From contig BTPG01000005.1 of assembly GCA_036245525.1 (NCBI GenBank), forward strand, positions 210,205,503 to 210,269,502: a DNA stretch of 64,000 nt, written 5' to 3'. A program made the translations under genes and the position numbers. This document shows, one piece after another, positions 1-11,368 of the stretch. The notes under the pieces were generated by a model. It saw only the letters and a list, made by a program, of their open reading frames with translations. It had not been told where the DNA came from and searched no databases. Positions within the stretch are counted from its first letter, which is position 1; every line of letters starts with the position of its first letter. This DNA comes from Semisulcospira habei (lineage: Eukaryota; Mollusca; Gastropoda; Semisulcospiridae).

Positions 1-171
1 GTGGAGATACCTACAAAAAGCGTTGTGCGCTCGGCCGATGTCAAACGACTTACACACGTGATTCTATACCTCGTGTAGATGAAGGTGATCTCACACAATT
101 GGCGACACTTACTGTGGCTGTGCACGTGGACAGGGGTGGAATCGGAGAACACCTTACCTCCCAGTGTGAAC

Positions 172-499
172 GTGCAGGTCAGGTTGTTCACGTGGTCATC
201 AGTGTTCACCTTCAGACGGATGCCGCTTAGGTCCTGAATCACGGATACATATTGTGCAGGTCAGTTTGTTCACGTGGTCATCAGCGTTCACCGTCAGATG
301 GATGCCGCTTAGGTCCTGAATCACGGGTACACACTGTGCAGGTCAGGTTGTTCACGTGGTCATCAGCGTTCACCGTCAGATGGATGCCGCTTAGGTCCTG
401 AATCACGGGTACACACTGTGCATGTCAGGTTGTTCACGTGGTCATCAGCGTTCACCGTCAGATGGATGCCGCTTAGGTCCTGAATCACGGTACACACTG
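172..499. repeat. 82-bp tandem repeat, 4 copies
   Basis: Four head-to-tail copies begin at 172, 254, 336 and 418 with gtgcaggtcag or a close variant. Each contains gttcacgtggtcatcagcg and gatgccgcttaggtcctgaa. The first copy is the most diverged and the last two are nearly identical, as expected of a growing array. Bases 1-171 before it hold nothing I recognise. Confidence 0.93.
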
Positions 500-532
500 C
501 GAGATCTGGTGCGGCACGCAAGGGCGTTTTAA

Positions 533-738
533 CCCAATTACCCCGAAGGCCGCAGTTCCCAAACTTTGGGAGTGTCACCTAACGCCTATGTACCAGTTGC
601 AGGAGATGAATTGACCATGATAATTCAAGGGCAGTGCCAGATTAGCTTGGCGCCTTCAGGCGCCAAGCTAATCTGGCACTGCCCTTGAATTATCATGGTC
701 AATCCATCTCTAGCTGCTTGGCGTCGGGGCTGAATGGG
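533..738. mobile_element. PalA palindromic MITE, 206 bp, TTAA-flanked
   Basis: TTAA at 529-532 and 739-742 brackets the element. The core is a near-perfect hairpin from 611 to 702, centred on ggcgcc-ttca-ggcgcc at 649-664. Pairing extends outward through gcaggagatg and catctctagctgc. The right end is ggggctgaatggg. The TTAA duplication and CCC/GGG ends fit a piggyBac-type non-autonomous element, which is an inference. Confidence 0.85.
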
Positions 739-742
739 TTAA

Positions 743-1511
743 CCCACTTAACCCAAAGCCGCAGTGTCGGTGGATTATTCTGGAAAGTTGTTGTACTATA
801 AAAGTTGGTGCTGGGAAGCACGTTCGTACATTGTCATACATTGTCAGTTGTAGGGACACACAGTTTATCGGAGGTACGTGGCCCGTATAGAGTGTACATT
901 GTGAGAGACGCAGCGTAACGGTGGTGTACGTTGTATGAGAGACGCATTGTGTCGCCAGTGTTGACATTTTGCAGAGGAGACATCGTATCAGTGTTGGTGC
1001 ATTTGGGCATGCATTGTGTGGAGATCGCATCGCTGAAATAAAATATTGTTGGAACTGTTACTCCAGTGTAGTCTACATTATTAAGCCACGTGTGACGGGT
1101 TGCAGCTTAATGAAGTTTCTTTAAAAGAACCTTACGTGCGTGCGTCTGGTGTGATATCATACTACGACTACGACTCAACACGTAACATTGAGTGACACCT
1201 CTGTCATTTTGGAAATGCGGCCGTGAGGTTAATGGATTTACCAGTAAGAGTAGGACCGAAAGGCTGTAACGAATGGCTGGTGTTTGTGACATAACGCGCA
1301 TGGTGTGCTCTTCATTTAATTTATTTATATAAATATAATATATGTACTGTAAATATGAGAAGACTTTGAATGCAATAAAAGTACACAATTTTCTGATTAA
1401 GTGCATAAAATTCACCGTATCAACAGCACCTTCAAACCACAATGGGCCTGCACAGCAGTTGACCCTGGTTGTGTCATGTTTATAGTCAATTTTCCATGTC
1501 ACGGGTATTAT
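743..1511. other. unassigned sequence
   Basis: There is no credible gene here. The 760-1030 part has loose repeats of acattgt and gagacgca. The 1310-1390 part is AT-rich. Short open frames on both strands show no recognisable protein signature. Confidence 0.5.
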
Positions 1512-1515
1512 TTAA

Positions 1516-1658
1516 CTAATTCAGCCCCGACACACCACAGCACGACATGGATCGAGCATGATAGAGTTCAAGGGTGGTGCTGGAATAGCTTGGCGCCTAT
1601 AGGCGCCAAACTATTCTGGCACCACCCTTGAACTGTCATGCTCGATCTGTCTCTAGAA
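1516..1658. mobile_element. PalA' palindromic MITE
   Basis: TTAA at 1512-1515 precedes ctaattcagccccgac. The hairpin has arms with caagggtggtgctggaatag and a tip ggcgcc-tata-ggcgcc, closing on ctattctggcaccaccc. Its right half ends at gtctctag without a clear second TTAA. This is the subfamily seen again at 31.2 kb. Confidence 0.78.
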
Positions 1659-1795
1659 TTGTAATACGGTCCTTCAGAAGGCAAGTTTACAATTTGGGCA
1701 TTTCAGTCCTGGGGCAGAATCTGTTGAGAGGTATACACGCTGGTGCCTTTCATTCTTCAGCCGAAAACGACTCACTTACCAGTGAACAAAAGGTC

Positions 1796-1867
1796 ATCGG
1801 GACGACGTCAGCCAAAGCCGGCCCACGCAAAGCCGACCTTGGCCCAAGGACCTTCTGCACACTGGGT
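1796..1867. mobile_element. PalD remnant
   Basis: A degraded copy of the GC-rich palindrome best seen at 44.8 kb. It keeps gacgtcagcc, gcccacgc and the right end ggaccttctgcacactgggt. It stops 5 bp before the TTAA that starts the next element. Confidence 0.6.
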
Positions 1868-1876
1868 AGATGTTAA

Positions 1877-1985
1877 CCCTTTGGCTGTCGATGGCGTTTT
1901 TGTTTTTTGTCGCGATGATTCCTACAGGAATAACAACCTGACGTCCTACAGGAATCATCGCGAATCATCAGATTCCTGATACCCC
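1877..1985. mobile_element. PalC palindromic MITE with single-copy centre
   Basis: TTAA at 1873-1876 is followed by ccctttggctgtcg. The interior carries tcgcgatgattcctacagga and its inverse. The two attcctacaggaat blocks are separated by aacaacctgacgtcc. Read on the minus strand, this centre equals one unit of the ten-unit array at 60.96-61.23 kb. The right terminus is not clear. Confidence 0.7.
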
Positions 1986-2379
1986 AATCGATATCCAGGT
2001 GCCGAATTTTTCCCGTCCCTGAAGCCTTTATCACGACTGGAATACACGAAAGAATTGATACTGTGAAAAGCTTGTGGTCGGCCACATGGTCAACTGAACC
2101 CCAAAAGAATAGCATCACAGCTCGAAAGTAACATTTCTACTTTTCCGTGTCCCACCACAGTATTGACAGACTGACTTGCTAGCTTGTACTTATATACTGA
2201 GCCACTGTAGAAACTCACCACACAGAGACACACGCAACATCAATAGAAACATCGTCAGCATCTGAGTTGAATGTGGCCTCTGCATCAAAAAAAAAAAAAA
2301 AGGACTAAGTTTTTATCCTGAACCTGCCGCATCTGTACAAAATAATGTATATAATGCATCATTTGTTTCTACTTCTTCG
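1986..2379. other. unassigned sequence with A-tract
   Basis: Nothing gene-like is visible. A run of about 15 A at 2287-2301 lies 80 bp upstream of the LINE. It may be the tail of an older retrocopy, but no body can be recognised before it. Confidence 0.4.
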
Positions 2380-5110
2380 CCACATTTTTTGCATTGCGCA
2401 TCAATAAACGCACACAGTGTTGTTAATAAATTTAAGGATCTTCACACCTTTGTATTAAGCGAGGAATTAGACATTAGTGCCATTACTGAGTCCTGGCTTC
2501 ATGGAGACATTTCAGATAGTGAAATTCACATCAATGGATACAAGACATTTAGAAGTGATAGAGTGGGAAGGAGAGGAGGGGGATGCTTGATGTATGTGAG
2601 AGATAATTTGCAGGTTAGAGAAGTGAAACTCTGTGAGGAGCAGGACTATACAGAAAGCATCTGGTGTGTTATATATGGTCACGACAAAGAAGAAACATTG
2701 TTTGGTGTTGTGTACAATCCACCCGGTGTTAGTCAGGAAAATGAGGAGAAATTGTTTGCAGTTTTAAAAGAGGCAGCAAAGTACAGGCATGTGGTTGTTA
2801 CTGGAGACTTCAACCGTCCTGGTATTAACTGGAATACGTATGAGTGTGATGGAGAAGGGGAAGGTTTGCGCGATACAGTAAGTGACTGTTTTTGGTTTCA
2901 GCATGTGGCTGTAGCCACTAGAAAAGCAAATGTGTTGGACTTGGTGTTCAGTTCTTAAGAAGAGATGGTGCAAGAGGTCGAGATAGGCGATCCTCTAGCC
3001 AACAGCGATCACAACATTGTGCACTTCAAAGTGGCCTTTTCCGAGCCTAGAGACAGTAACAGCGACAGGAGGAAAGAGATAAGGGATTTCAGAAAGGCAA
3101 ACTGGAAAGTGCTCAGAGAGAAGTTAGATAAGGTGAATTGGGACAATGAATTTGAAGGGAAGAGCTGCAGTCAACAGTGGGACTTGTTTCATCAAACGCT
3201 GCAGAAGGTGGTGAGAAGTTTCGTACCGTTGAAGAAAATGAGGTGCACTAGGAAGCCCAAGTGGATGAACAGAGAGGCACTCAAAAGTGCCAAGAAGAAG
3301 AGAAAGAAATGGAAGAAATACAGGCAGAGTGGTAGGCAAGACGACTTTCTTGTATATAAACAGTGGCAGAATGGCAGTACAAAACTCATCAGAGATAGTA
3401 AATTGAAGTTTGAAGAAAAGCTGGCACAAAACATCAAGAAGGATGCAAAGTCTTTTTACGCCTACGTAAGAGACAGGCTGCGCTGCAAGGTCAAGGTTGG
3501 TCCTCTGGAAGATAGCGACGGGGAGCTGCACACTGATGATGAGGAACAAGCGGACATATTGAACAATTTCTTTGCATCAGTTTTCACGGTGGAGGGCAAT
3601 GGTGACAGACCGGAACCCCAATGTAAGTTTACGGACTTACCAGATGAAAGACTGGTACATGTGATCTTTACAGAGGACATAGTCCTCAAGAAGTTGCAAA
3701 ACCTGAACGCTAGTAAGGCGCCAGGGGTTGACGAAATTCTCCAGCCGTACTGGTGGGAGCAGCAGAATCCATAGCATATCCCCTGTCACTGATCTTTCAG
3801 GCTTCCTTGGACACCGGAGAGGTGCCAGTGGGGTGGAAAGAGGCAAATGTTGTGCCGATATTCAAAAGGGTGCAAAATGTATAGCAGGAAACTACAGGCC
3901 GGTATCGCTGACTTCTCAGGTTGGGAAAGTCTTTGGAAGTGTTGTGCGGGATTCTCTGAACAATCACCTTGAGAGGCATCAGCTGATCCGAGGCAGCCAA
4001 CATGGTTTCTCAAACGGAAAGTCCTGCCTGACAAACCTGCTCGTCTTCCTGGAGGACATGACACGCATGCTGGACAAAGGGAAAGATGTAGACGTCATCT
4101 ACCTTGACTATGCCAAGGCGTTCGACAAGGTCCCTCACAAACGGCTTATGGACAAGCTGAAAGCACACGGTGTAGACGGAAAAGTGCTGCAGTGGATGGA
4201 AGAATGGCTGCGTGGCAGGAAGCAGAGAGTTGTGGTCAACGGACAAGCTTCTCCATGGGTAGATGTGACGAGCGGAGTTCCACAAGGATCCATTTTGGGG
4301 CCGACCTTGTTCCTGGTGTTCATTAATGACTTGGAGGACGATATGCTGACCAGCGTTCTAAAGTTTGCTGATGACACTAAGATCTACGGCGACGTCTCCG
4401 ACCCAGCGGGGAGCGACAAACTACAGCATGACCTTAAGGTAGCAGAAAGATGGTCAGAGAGGTGGCTGATGCAGTATAACGTGGACAAGTGCAAGACTCT
4501 GCATGCAGGCCGTAAAAACACTTGTCAGGTTTACACGCTGGGAGGACAAGAACTTGGAGCAGTGGAGGAAGAAAGGGACCTAGGCGTCATCATGCACAGG
4601 TCACTGTCGGTCAGTCGCCAGTGCTGCGTGGCAGCAAAACGAGCCAACAGAGCAGTGGGGCAGATCATGCGAACAGTTATAGCCAGAACTAGAGAAGTTA
4701 TTGTCCCACTCTACAAAACAATTGTACGACCACATTTAGAGTATTGTATCCAAGCATGGCGACCATACCTCAAAAAAGACATCGCAGAGTTGGAAAAGGT
4801 GCAGAGGAGAGCTACAAGATCGATTGCAGGGATTGGTCACCTGCCGTATGAGGAGATACTGGCCTTTCAAGATCATAAAGGGACTTGAAAAAGTTTCTGC
4901 GGACATATTTTTTTCTTCATGCTAGTCACCATTTTACCATAGAGGTCACAGCAGCAAACTGTTCAAAGGGAGGTCCAGACTGAATCTCAGAAAAAAAAAT
5001 TTTCCCCAAAGAGTTGTGAACCCATGGAATGCTCTGAAACAATCAATTGTCGAAGCTGAAACTGTCAACCAGTTCAAGAACCGCAATGATAAAGAGACAG
5101 TTAAGGGGGT
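2380..5110 (+). pseudogene. CR1-like LINE ORF2 (endonuclease-RT), dead copy
   Basis: This is the polyprotein of a CR1/jockey-superfamily LINE, which nicks target DNA and copies its own RNA there. The APE endonuclease comes first (ITESWLHGD, TGDFNRPG near 2800, NSDHN near 3010). The RT follows, with YLDYAKAFDKVPH near 4105, GVPQGSILGP near 4275 and FADDTKIYGD near 4365. Decay is plain: an in-frame TAA at 2956 lies between EN and its C-terminal block, and frameshifts near 3735 and 3870 break the palm. The coding trace then jumps from PYEEIL at 4860 to a shifted frame ending with VVNPWNAL near 5020 and VNQFKNR near 5075. No 5' region or ORF1 is attached. The clade call rests on motif style, not on a tree. 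Confidence 0.85.
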
Positions 5111-5159
5111 TAAAATAAGTTCTCAAACTTCCTACCCCGTCGGCCGCGCTCAGGGGCCA

Positions 5160-5188
5160 CTCAGGTAAATTCAGGTAAATTCAGGTAA
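5160..5188. repeat. 10-bp junction repeat (aggtaaattc)n
   Basis: About 2.7 copies of aggtaaattc lie exactly where the dead LINE upstream gives way to the truncated LINE downstream. It may be filler DNA or slippage made at the 5' junction during insertion. Confidence 0.7.
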
Positions 5189-7246
5189 AAAGCCATAAGA
5201 AAAAACTTCAGACTGGTTTTTAATGATTGCAAATTCAACCCTAACGATGCCCTGTCACGCTGGTACGAGCTGTTTCTCGCCGTTCTGGATAGACACGCGC
5301 CTAAGCGCATCAAACGCGTCAAATATCCTGTTATGCCAAAATGGCTCTCTGATGAGATAAAACAAGCAATGGAGGTAAGAGATGAATTAAAACGAGACAA
5401 GAAATTTACTGAATACAAGAAGCAGCGAAACCATGTCAAATCTCTAGTTCGTAAAGCACAGAGGCAAAATGCAGAACAAATTATTGCCGACGGCAAAGAC
5501 ATCCGTTCAGTCTGGCAAGTAATAAACAATTTCACCAAAGGTAATAGTAAACGATCGCCTAATATTCCGCCCGATCTTACTGCTGATGCATTCAACGCTC
5601 ACTTCATAACTGTTGCTCAAACTCTGGCGAAGTCAAATACACCTAACCCTGTAAACTACACTTGCTCTCATCAACTACGTCACCATAGTCAACAGAGAGC
5701 CTGCGGCCCATTTTTAGTACCGCTTATGACTGTCCTAGATGTAGGCAAATCTATTTCCAGTTTAAAGACCAAATCGTCTTGCGGTCCAGATGGCATTAGT
5801 AGTCAGATTTTAAAACTATCTCTGCCCTACGTCGTCGAATCCCTGACCTTTATTTATAATTTATCGATCAGACATAACGTTTTTCCCGACGAGCTGAAAA
5901 AAGCGAAGGTAATCCCGCTTCCCAAAAGCAAAGATTTATGCAACCTAAACGAGTACAGGCCCATTTCCATATTATCCAGTATTTCAAAACCGCTCGAGAG
6001 ACATATACATACTCATCTTCTAAACTTTCTGGAGCAAAACCATCTGATAACTGCAGCACAATCAGGATTTCGACCTCTACATTCGTGCCAAACTGCCCTC
6101 AATCATTTAATTGATAAATGGCTCTCTGCCATAAATGACAATAAAGTATCAGGTACAATCTTTCTTGACCTGAAAAAAGCTTTTGATCTTGTCAACCACT
6201 CTATCCTACTAAAAAAACTACCATTCTATCACATTGACTCAAATACTGTCTCCTTTATATCTTCCTATCTCAGAGACAGAACACAGAAAGTACTGCTAAA
6301 TGGCAAGTATTCCTCTGATGGTTTAGTAACTTGCGGTGTTCCACAAGGGTCTATTCTAGGGCCCTTATTATTTAATCTTTTTATTAATGATCTGCCACTG
6401 TGCATATCTCATTTAGACGCAAACTGCGATCTGTTCGCAGATGACACGACCATACACACATCTGATAAAGATATCACAACCATTAATAAGGTACTCCAAC
6501 AAAGTCTTGATGAAGTAGCAGGCTGGTGCAGTGATAATCACATGATTATTAGTATTCCAAAGACAAAGAGCATGTTAGTTACTACACGTCAGAAACACCA
6601 GCATGGCCTACCACCTTTAACACTTTCCTTAGATAGACAGCTTGTTGAACAAGTAACTAGGCATCGCTTATTAGGCGTTATAGTGGACAACCAATTAAGC
6701 TGGGAGCCGCATACTGACTCAATATGCAAAACAATCTCCAAAAATCTATTCCTGTTATCAAAACTACGCCATATAGTTAATACTGATATCCGTAAACTCT
6801 TTTTCCATGCGCATATCAAAACGCATTGTGACTACAGTTCTACCGTCTGGGATGGATGCAGCGAAGTTCACATGAAAAAAGTTAATTCCTTGTATCGTCG
6901 GGGCATTAAATTAATACTTCCCAGTCCTACTTCGACTGATGAAAAATTAAAATCTCTCAAGTTACTAACATTGAAGAAACAGTTTGAATTTAATCGCTGT
7001 GTTCTACTGCACAAGATCATGCACGGAAAAGCCCCACCCTACCTAAAAACTCTATTTTCCGACAATAATAGGACAAACACGAGAAATAGTTTGATCCACC
7101 TTCCAAAAATTAGATTAGACATCTGTAAAACCAGTCTGTCTTTTTCAGGCGCTAAAGCGTGGAATATGTTACCTCCACACCTGAAATCAATTTGTAAGAT
7201 TAGCGTCTTCAAACATCGCCTCCATAAATATTTACTTCAGAAGTAA
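5189..7246 (+). CDS. LINE reverse transcriptase, 5'-truncated but open frame
   Basis: This is the RT half of a CR1/jockey-type ORF2. The frame is open from codon 5189 (KAIRKNFRLVFND) through the first Met at 5333 to TAA at 7246. That gives 637 aa from the Met with no internal stop. RT motifs are intact: FLDLKKAFDLVNH at about residues 277-289, GVPQGSILGPLLF near 335 and the catalytic FADD near 367. A thumb/connection block has HRLLGVIVDNQLSW, and a C-terminal domain of about 150 aa contains HCDYSSTVWDG and SGAKAWNMLPPH. The endonuclease and ORF1 are absent, so the copy cannot move by itself. An open RT frame suggests a recent insertion. Close relatives lie at 15.9-21.1, 24.6-25.7 and 57-58.6 kb. 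Confidence 0.9.
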   Translation, partial: KAIRKNFRLVFNDCKFNPNDALSRWYELFLAVLDRHAPKRIKRVKYPVMPKWLSDEIKQAMEVRDELKRDKKFTEYKKQRNHVKSLVRKAQRQNAEQIIADGKDIRSVWQVINNFTKGNSKRSPNIPPDLTADAFNAHFITVAQTLAKSNTPNPVNYTCSHQLRHHSQQRACGPFLVPLMTVLDVGKSISSLKTKSSCGPDGISSQILKLSLPYVVESLTFIYNLSIRHNVFPDELKKAKVIPLPKSKDLCNLNEYRPISILSSISKPLERHIHTHLLNFLEQNHLITAAQSGFRPLHSCQTALNHLIDKWLSAINDNKVSGTIFLDLKKAFDLVNHSILLKKLPFYHIDSNTVSFISSYLRDRTQKVLLNGKYSSDGLVTCGVPQGSILGPLLFNLFINDLPLCISHLDANCDLFADDTTIHTSDKDITTINKVLQQSLDEVAGWCSDNHMIISIPKTKSMLVTTRQKHQHGLPPLTLSLDRQLVEQVTRHRLLGVIVDNQLSWEPHTDSICKTISKNLFLLSKLRHIVNTDIRKLFFHAHIKTHCDYSSTVWDGCSEVHMKKVNSLYRRGIKLILPSPTSTDEKLKSLKLLTLKKQFEFNRCVLLHKIMHGKAPPYLKTLFSDNNRTNTRNSLIHLPKIRLDICKTSLSFSGAKAWNMLPPHLKSICKISVFKHRLHKYLLQK

Positions 7247-8399
<1,153 letters not shown>

Positions 8400-8475
8400 A
8401 TTACAGATTGATTGATTGATTGTACATTGCTTAACGTCCCGACAGCAACAAGGCTTTCTCAGGACGTGCCTGCAC
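8400..8475 (-). mobile_element. SINE/LINE 3' end with (ATCA)n tail
   Basis: Read on the minus strand, this ends gggacgttaagcaatgtaca followed by about four atca units. The gacgttaa(a/g)ca ending is shared with the SINE at 18.97-19.14 kb, so this is probably the 3' end of a related element. Its 5' limit is unclear. Confidence 0.5.
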
Positions 8476-8851
8476 TGCTTGTGAAAAAAAACTAAACAGA
8501 AAATTGAATGTATGTCGCCAGCCGGTCAAATACGTTAAATAAACCTACAACATGGGGCCTAAATAAAGCTAAGACCATTTAGCAACGAACATCCAATATC
8601 AAGAGCTACAGTCAGTGCAGACAGTAGGGAGAGTTTTAAAAAGGTAAAAACAGGTGAATGGACAAAGGTTAGACAGAAACACATGCCCCAGAATAGAGAG
8701 AAAACCCCACCCTGTGGGGCTGACCAGGGTGACCCTGGGAACTAAAAAATACCTAACCCCACCCAAGTCCCCCAGGGCAGACCCGGGTGGGGTAGAAAGA
8801 TTACAGAGTAAAGTAGGTAAAGGCACTGTCAGGGGAGAGAAGTGTGCATGA
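8476..8851. other. unassigned sequence, possibly LINE ORF1 5' region
   Basis: No gene is recognised. A run near 8700-8790 is rich in ccacccc and ccctggg blocks that pair imperfectly with one another. The stretch may be the degraded 5' part of the LINE that follows. Confidence 0.4.
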
Positions 8852-10052
8852 TCGACCAGACACTGCTGGCAGTCAGCTCGTGGTCTCTTCACTCAGCTCC
8901 AAGCCCAACTTGTTTTTGTTGAATCTGTACGCCAGAAGCTGTTTCAGAACAAAGTGGACATGCGGCAAAGACTGGAGCAGCTAGAGTGCCAGGTGCGTGA
9001 GACAGGTGTGATGGTGACCAACGACCTGCAGATGTCTGAGTCCTGCGTACGTGGCAAACTATCCCAGTTCCAGGACCAGCTGACCGACGTGTCAGACTTT
9101 CATTGTCAGCTAACCGATAAATTGCAGGGCCTACAATGTGCACGTGACAATGACAGCCAATTCATCCATGACCTGTACTGTCAAGTGGCGAGGTTAGATG
9201 CAGCCGTCAATAACTACGTCATCACACAGTCAACACGACCCGAGGCATCACGCTACCCTCCCACCTTCTCTGAAGGAGCTGAGGAGATTACTCACAGTGG
9301 CGGAGTAAACCCTCATACCGCGATCCCTGTGCGAATTACCCCACCTAAGCTCATCAGGTCAAGTACCCGACGGGATCAGGTTTCTGGCGGTACACTTATA
9401 ACGGTCCACGCGCCTCCGTCCGAAGCCAAGAAACAAGGGGAAATCGGCGGTGCAGGCGAACGGGAACAAAGTGAGAGGGGCCGTAATCAGCTACACCATG
9501 AACGTCCTTCTCCCAGCGAGGAGAACTTTGATCATCACGTCCACGTAGGCACCACCACCATAGTCAGTCATTGAAGACTCGGTTTTGCGAAACGTCAAGG
9601 AGGAGAAAATGACTATGTACCAAGGTGAAAGAGTGCTGGTCACTTCAGTGTCCGGCCTGCAAACTTCTCACCTAACTGATTGGTGCATGAAGCAGCCTCA
9701 ATCACCTCACGTCCAACTTGTCATCTTCCACGTGGGGGTGGATGATTGCAAGCAGCGGGAGATCACTAGCCAGCAGTGGGAAAAGCTGATCGCAGGGTGC
9801 AAAAGGGCATTCCCCAAAGCGCGCATTCAGGTTTCCTCCATCTTGCCAGCTGCTAAGGGAAGAAACTCTGTACTAAATCAGCGCATCTTTCCCTCTAATG
9901 CCAACATGTGCCACGTGGCCAAGAAGCTTGGCACTACCTTTGTTGACAATACGGGCGTTTTCAGAGCCCCAAGCGGTCTTCCCCGCAAGGCGCTGTACCG
10001 CGTGGATCACAAAGGCCGCCTTGACCCCATCCACCCGCCCCACGTGGGCTAG
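8852..10052 (+). pseudogene. LINE ORF1-like: coiled coil plus GDSL/SGNH esterase-like domain
   Basis: This looks like ORF1 of a CR1-type LINE, the RNA-binding partner of ORF2. From 8852 to 9574 the frame encodes a Gln/Leu-rich likely coiled coil (MRQRLEQLECQVRE, FQDQLTDVSDF), then a Pro/Ser/charged linker. A shift to the next frame near 9555 continues as VIEDSVLRNVKEEKM to 10052. That second part has the SGNH blocks: EDS in place of GDS (candidate nucleophile Ser), HVGVDD in place of GxND, and a terminal DPIHPPHVG in place of DxxH. GDSL-like esterase domains are known in CR1 ORF1 proteins. Frameshift and truncation make it a likely pseudogene. No attached ORF2 is seen. Confidence 0.65.
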
Positions 10053-10500
10053 TGCTATTTTTGACGGGACAGGGACTTCCAGCTCTCGCTGATTTCGTCC
10101 GGGGGGGGGGGGGGGTGGGGGGGGGGGTCAGGGGAGGTGGGGTGGGGGGAGGGTATCAGTCTGCCTGTTTGTCTGTCGCTCCGTCGCGCAGTGGCTGGTG
10201 GTGGTGCCGGGGCCGGGCGGGTGGTGGTGGAGGCGGGTGGTGGTTTAGTATCTCCCCAGTGGTTGTGGCGGATGGAATTGCCGGTTGGGGGAGGTGAGGT
10301 GTTCCAACCACTGGATAAGTTCTTGGATGAGTGGTGGTGGCCGGTAGAACCGTGGCTGGTGGTGGTGTCTTGGTAGTTGAGGTGGCGGTGGGGGCGGCCA
10401 GTGGAGTCTAGGTCTTGGTGTCTGGCGCTGGACTGGACGTGGGGCTGGCCGGTAACATTAAGTACGGCGGGGAAGATGGCCACCGGAAAACCAATCAACG
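10053..10500. repeat. G-rich low-complexity tract
   Basis: It is rich in ggggg, ggtggtgg and ggcgggtgg, with G runs at 10100-10150. The G strand could form quadruplexes. Frames through it are low-complexity artefacts. Confidence 0.75.
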
Positions 10501-10765
10501 AGCCGACAGATCCAGTGATGAGACTACTGCTAATTTACCTCTACTCGGAAGTTGCTGCGGGGCGTGCGCCTTTATATGCGCATCAAGTAGAGGCAAAGCA
10601 GTGTCAATATCAGCAGCAGCGCGAACTGCAGCAAAATCAAACAGAACCGCAGCAGCAACTACAGCAGCAAGAACCACAATACCAGCAGTAACAGACAATG
10701 TCAGAGCCTCAGAAACTACAGGATAAGCCAGTTGCTCTAGTGTTGACTGGCAACATCACCACCAA
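10501..10765. other. CAG/CAA-rich low-complexity stretch
   Basis: Bases 10600-10700 are interrupted cagcag/caacag, reading as poly-Gln on the plus strand. This could be a remnant of coding sequence, but there is no supporting domain or splice context. Confidence 0.45.
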
Positions 10766-10769
10766 CAAC

Positions 10770-11340
10770 AGCAACGGATGTCAGACCATGTGTCCCCTAT
10801 CCTGCACGCTCTCCACTGGTTGCCAGTGAAGGAGAGAGTCAAGCACAAAGTCTTGTCCATTTGTCATGTTTCTCTTTCTGGCACTGGATCCACTTATCTC
10901 TCAGAGCTCCTTCACTGTTATATCCCTTCGAGGCAATTGTGCAGTTCGTCTGACAATAAAATGCTTCGTATTCCTACAGTAAGGACTAAAGGATTTGGGC
11001 AGAGATCTTTTTCTTACCAGGGTCCATCAACCTGGAATGATCTTCCTAAATCATTGAGACACAGTGAGTCTAGTGCCAGTTTTAAACACAGCCTTAAAAC
11101 CCATCTTTTCCCATCTTGATTATCAGTGTTCATGTAATTAGTCATTTTCTGTTCTTCTGTGTAATTGTACATGTGGCTTCTTGATTATCAGTGTTCATGT
11201 AATTAGTCATTTTCTGTTTTCTGTGTAATTGTACATGTGGTTTTGTCACCTTTTGTGTAATATTTTTCTTGTTCATATGTACGGCGCCTAGAGCATCTTA
11301 CCATGTATAGGCACCTTATAAATCTTCCTTATTATTATTC
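10770..11340 (+). mobile_element. L2/CR1-like LINE 3' fragment
   Basis: The open frame at 10778-11119 is the extreme C-terminus of an L2-like ORF2: LHALHWLPVKERVKHKV, YIPSRQLC, RSFSYQGPSTWNDLP, LKTHLFPS-stop. The 3' UTR contains a 60-bp tandem duplication (about 11116-11238, gattatcagtgttcatgtaa repeated). It ends with cggcgcctagagc, a matching ataggcacc hairpin arm and a short (ATT)n tail. The same architecture recurs at 61.96-62.9 kb. Confidence 0.8.
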
Positions 11341-11368
11341 TCTCTGACTTGACTTCGCGAACGAAGAT

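Noticed and set aside
599..714. Rho-independent terminator or microRNA precursor
   Set aside because: The hairpin is repeated many times with TTAA duplications, which marks it as a mobile element. A small RNA from some copy is possible, but nothing in the sequence supports it.
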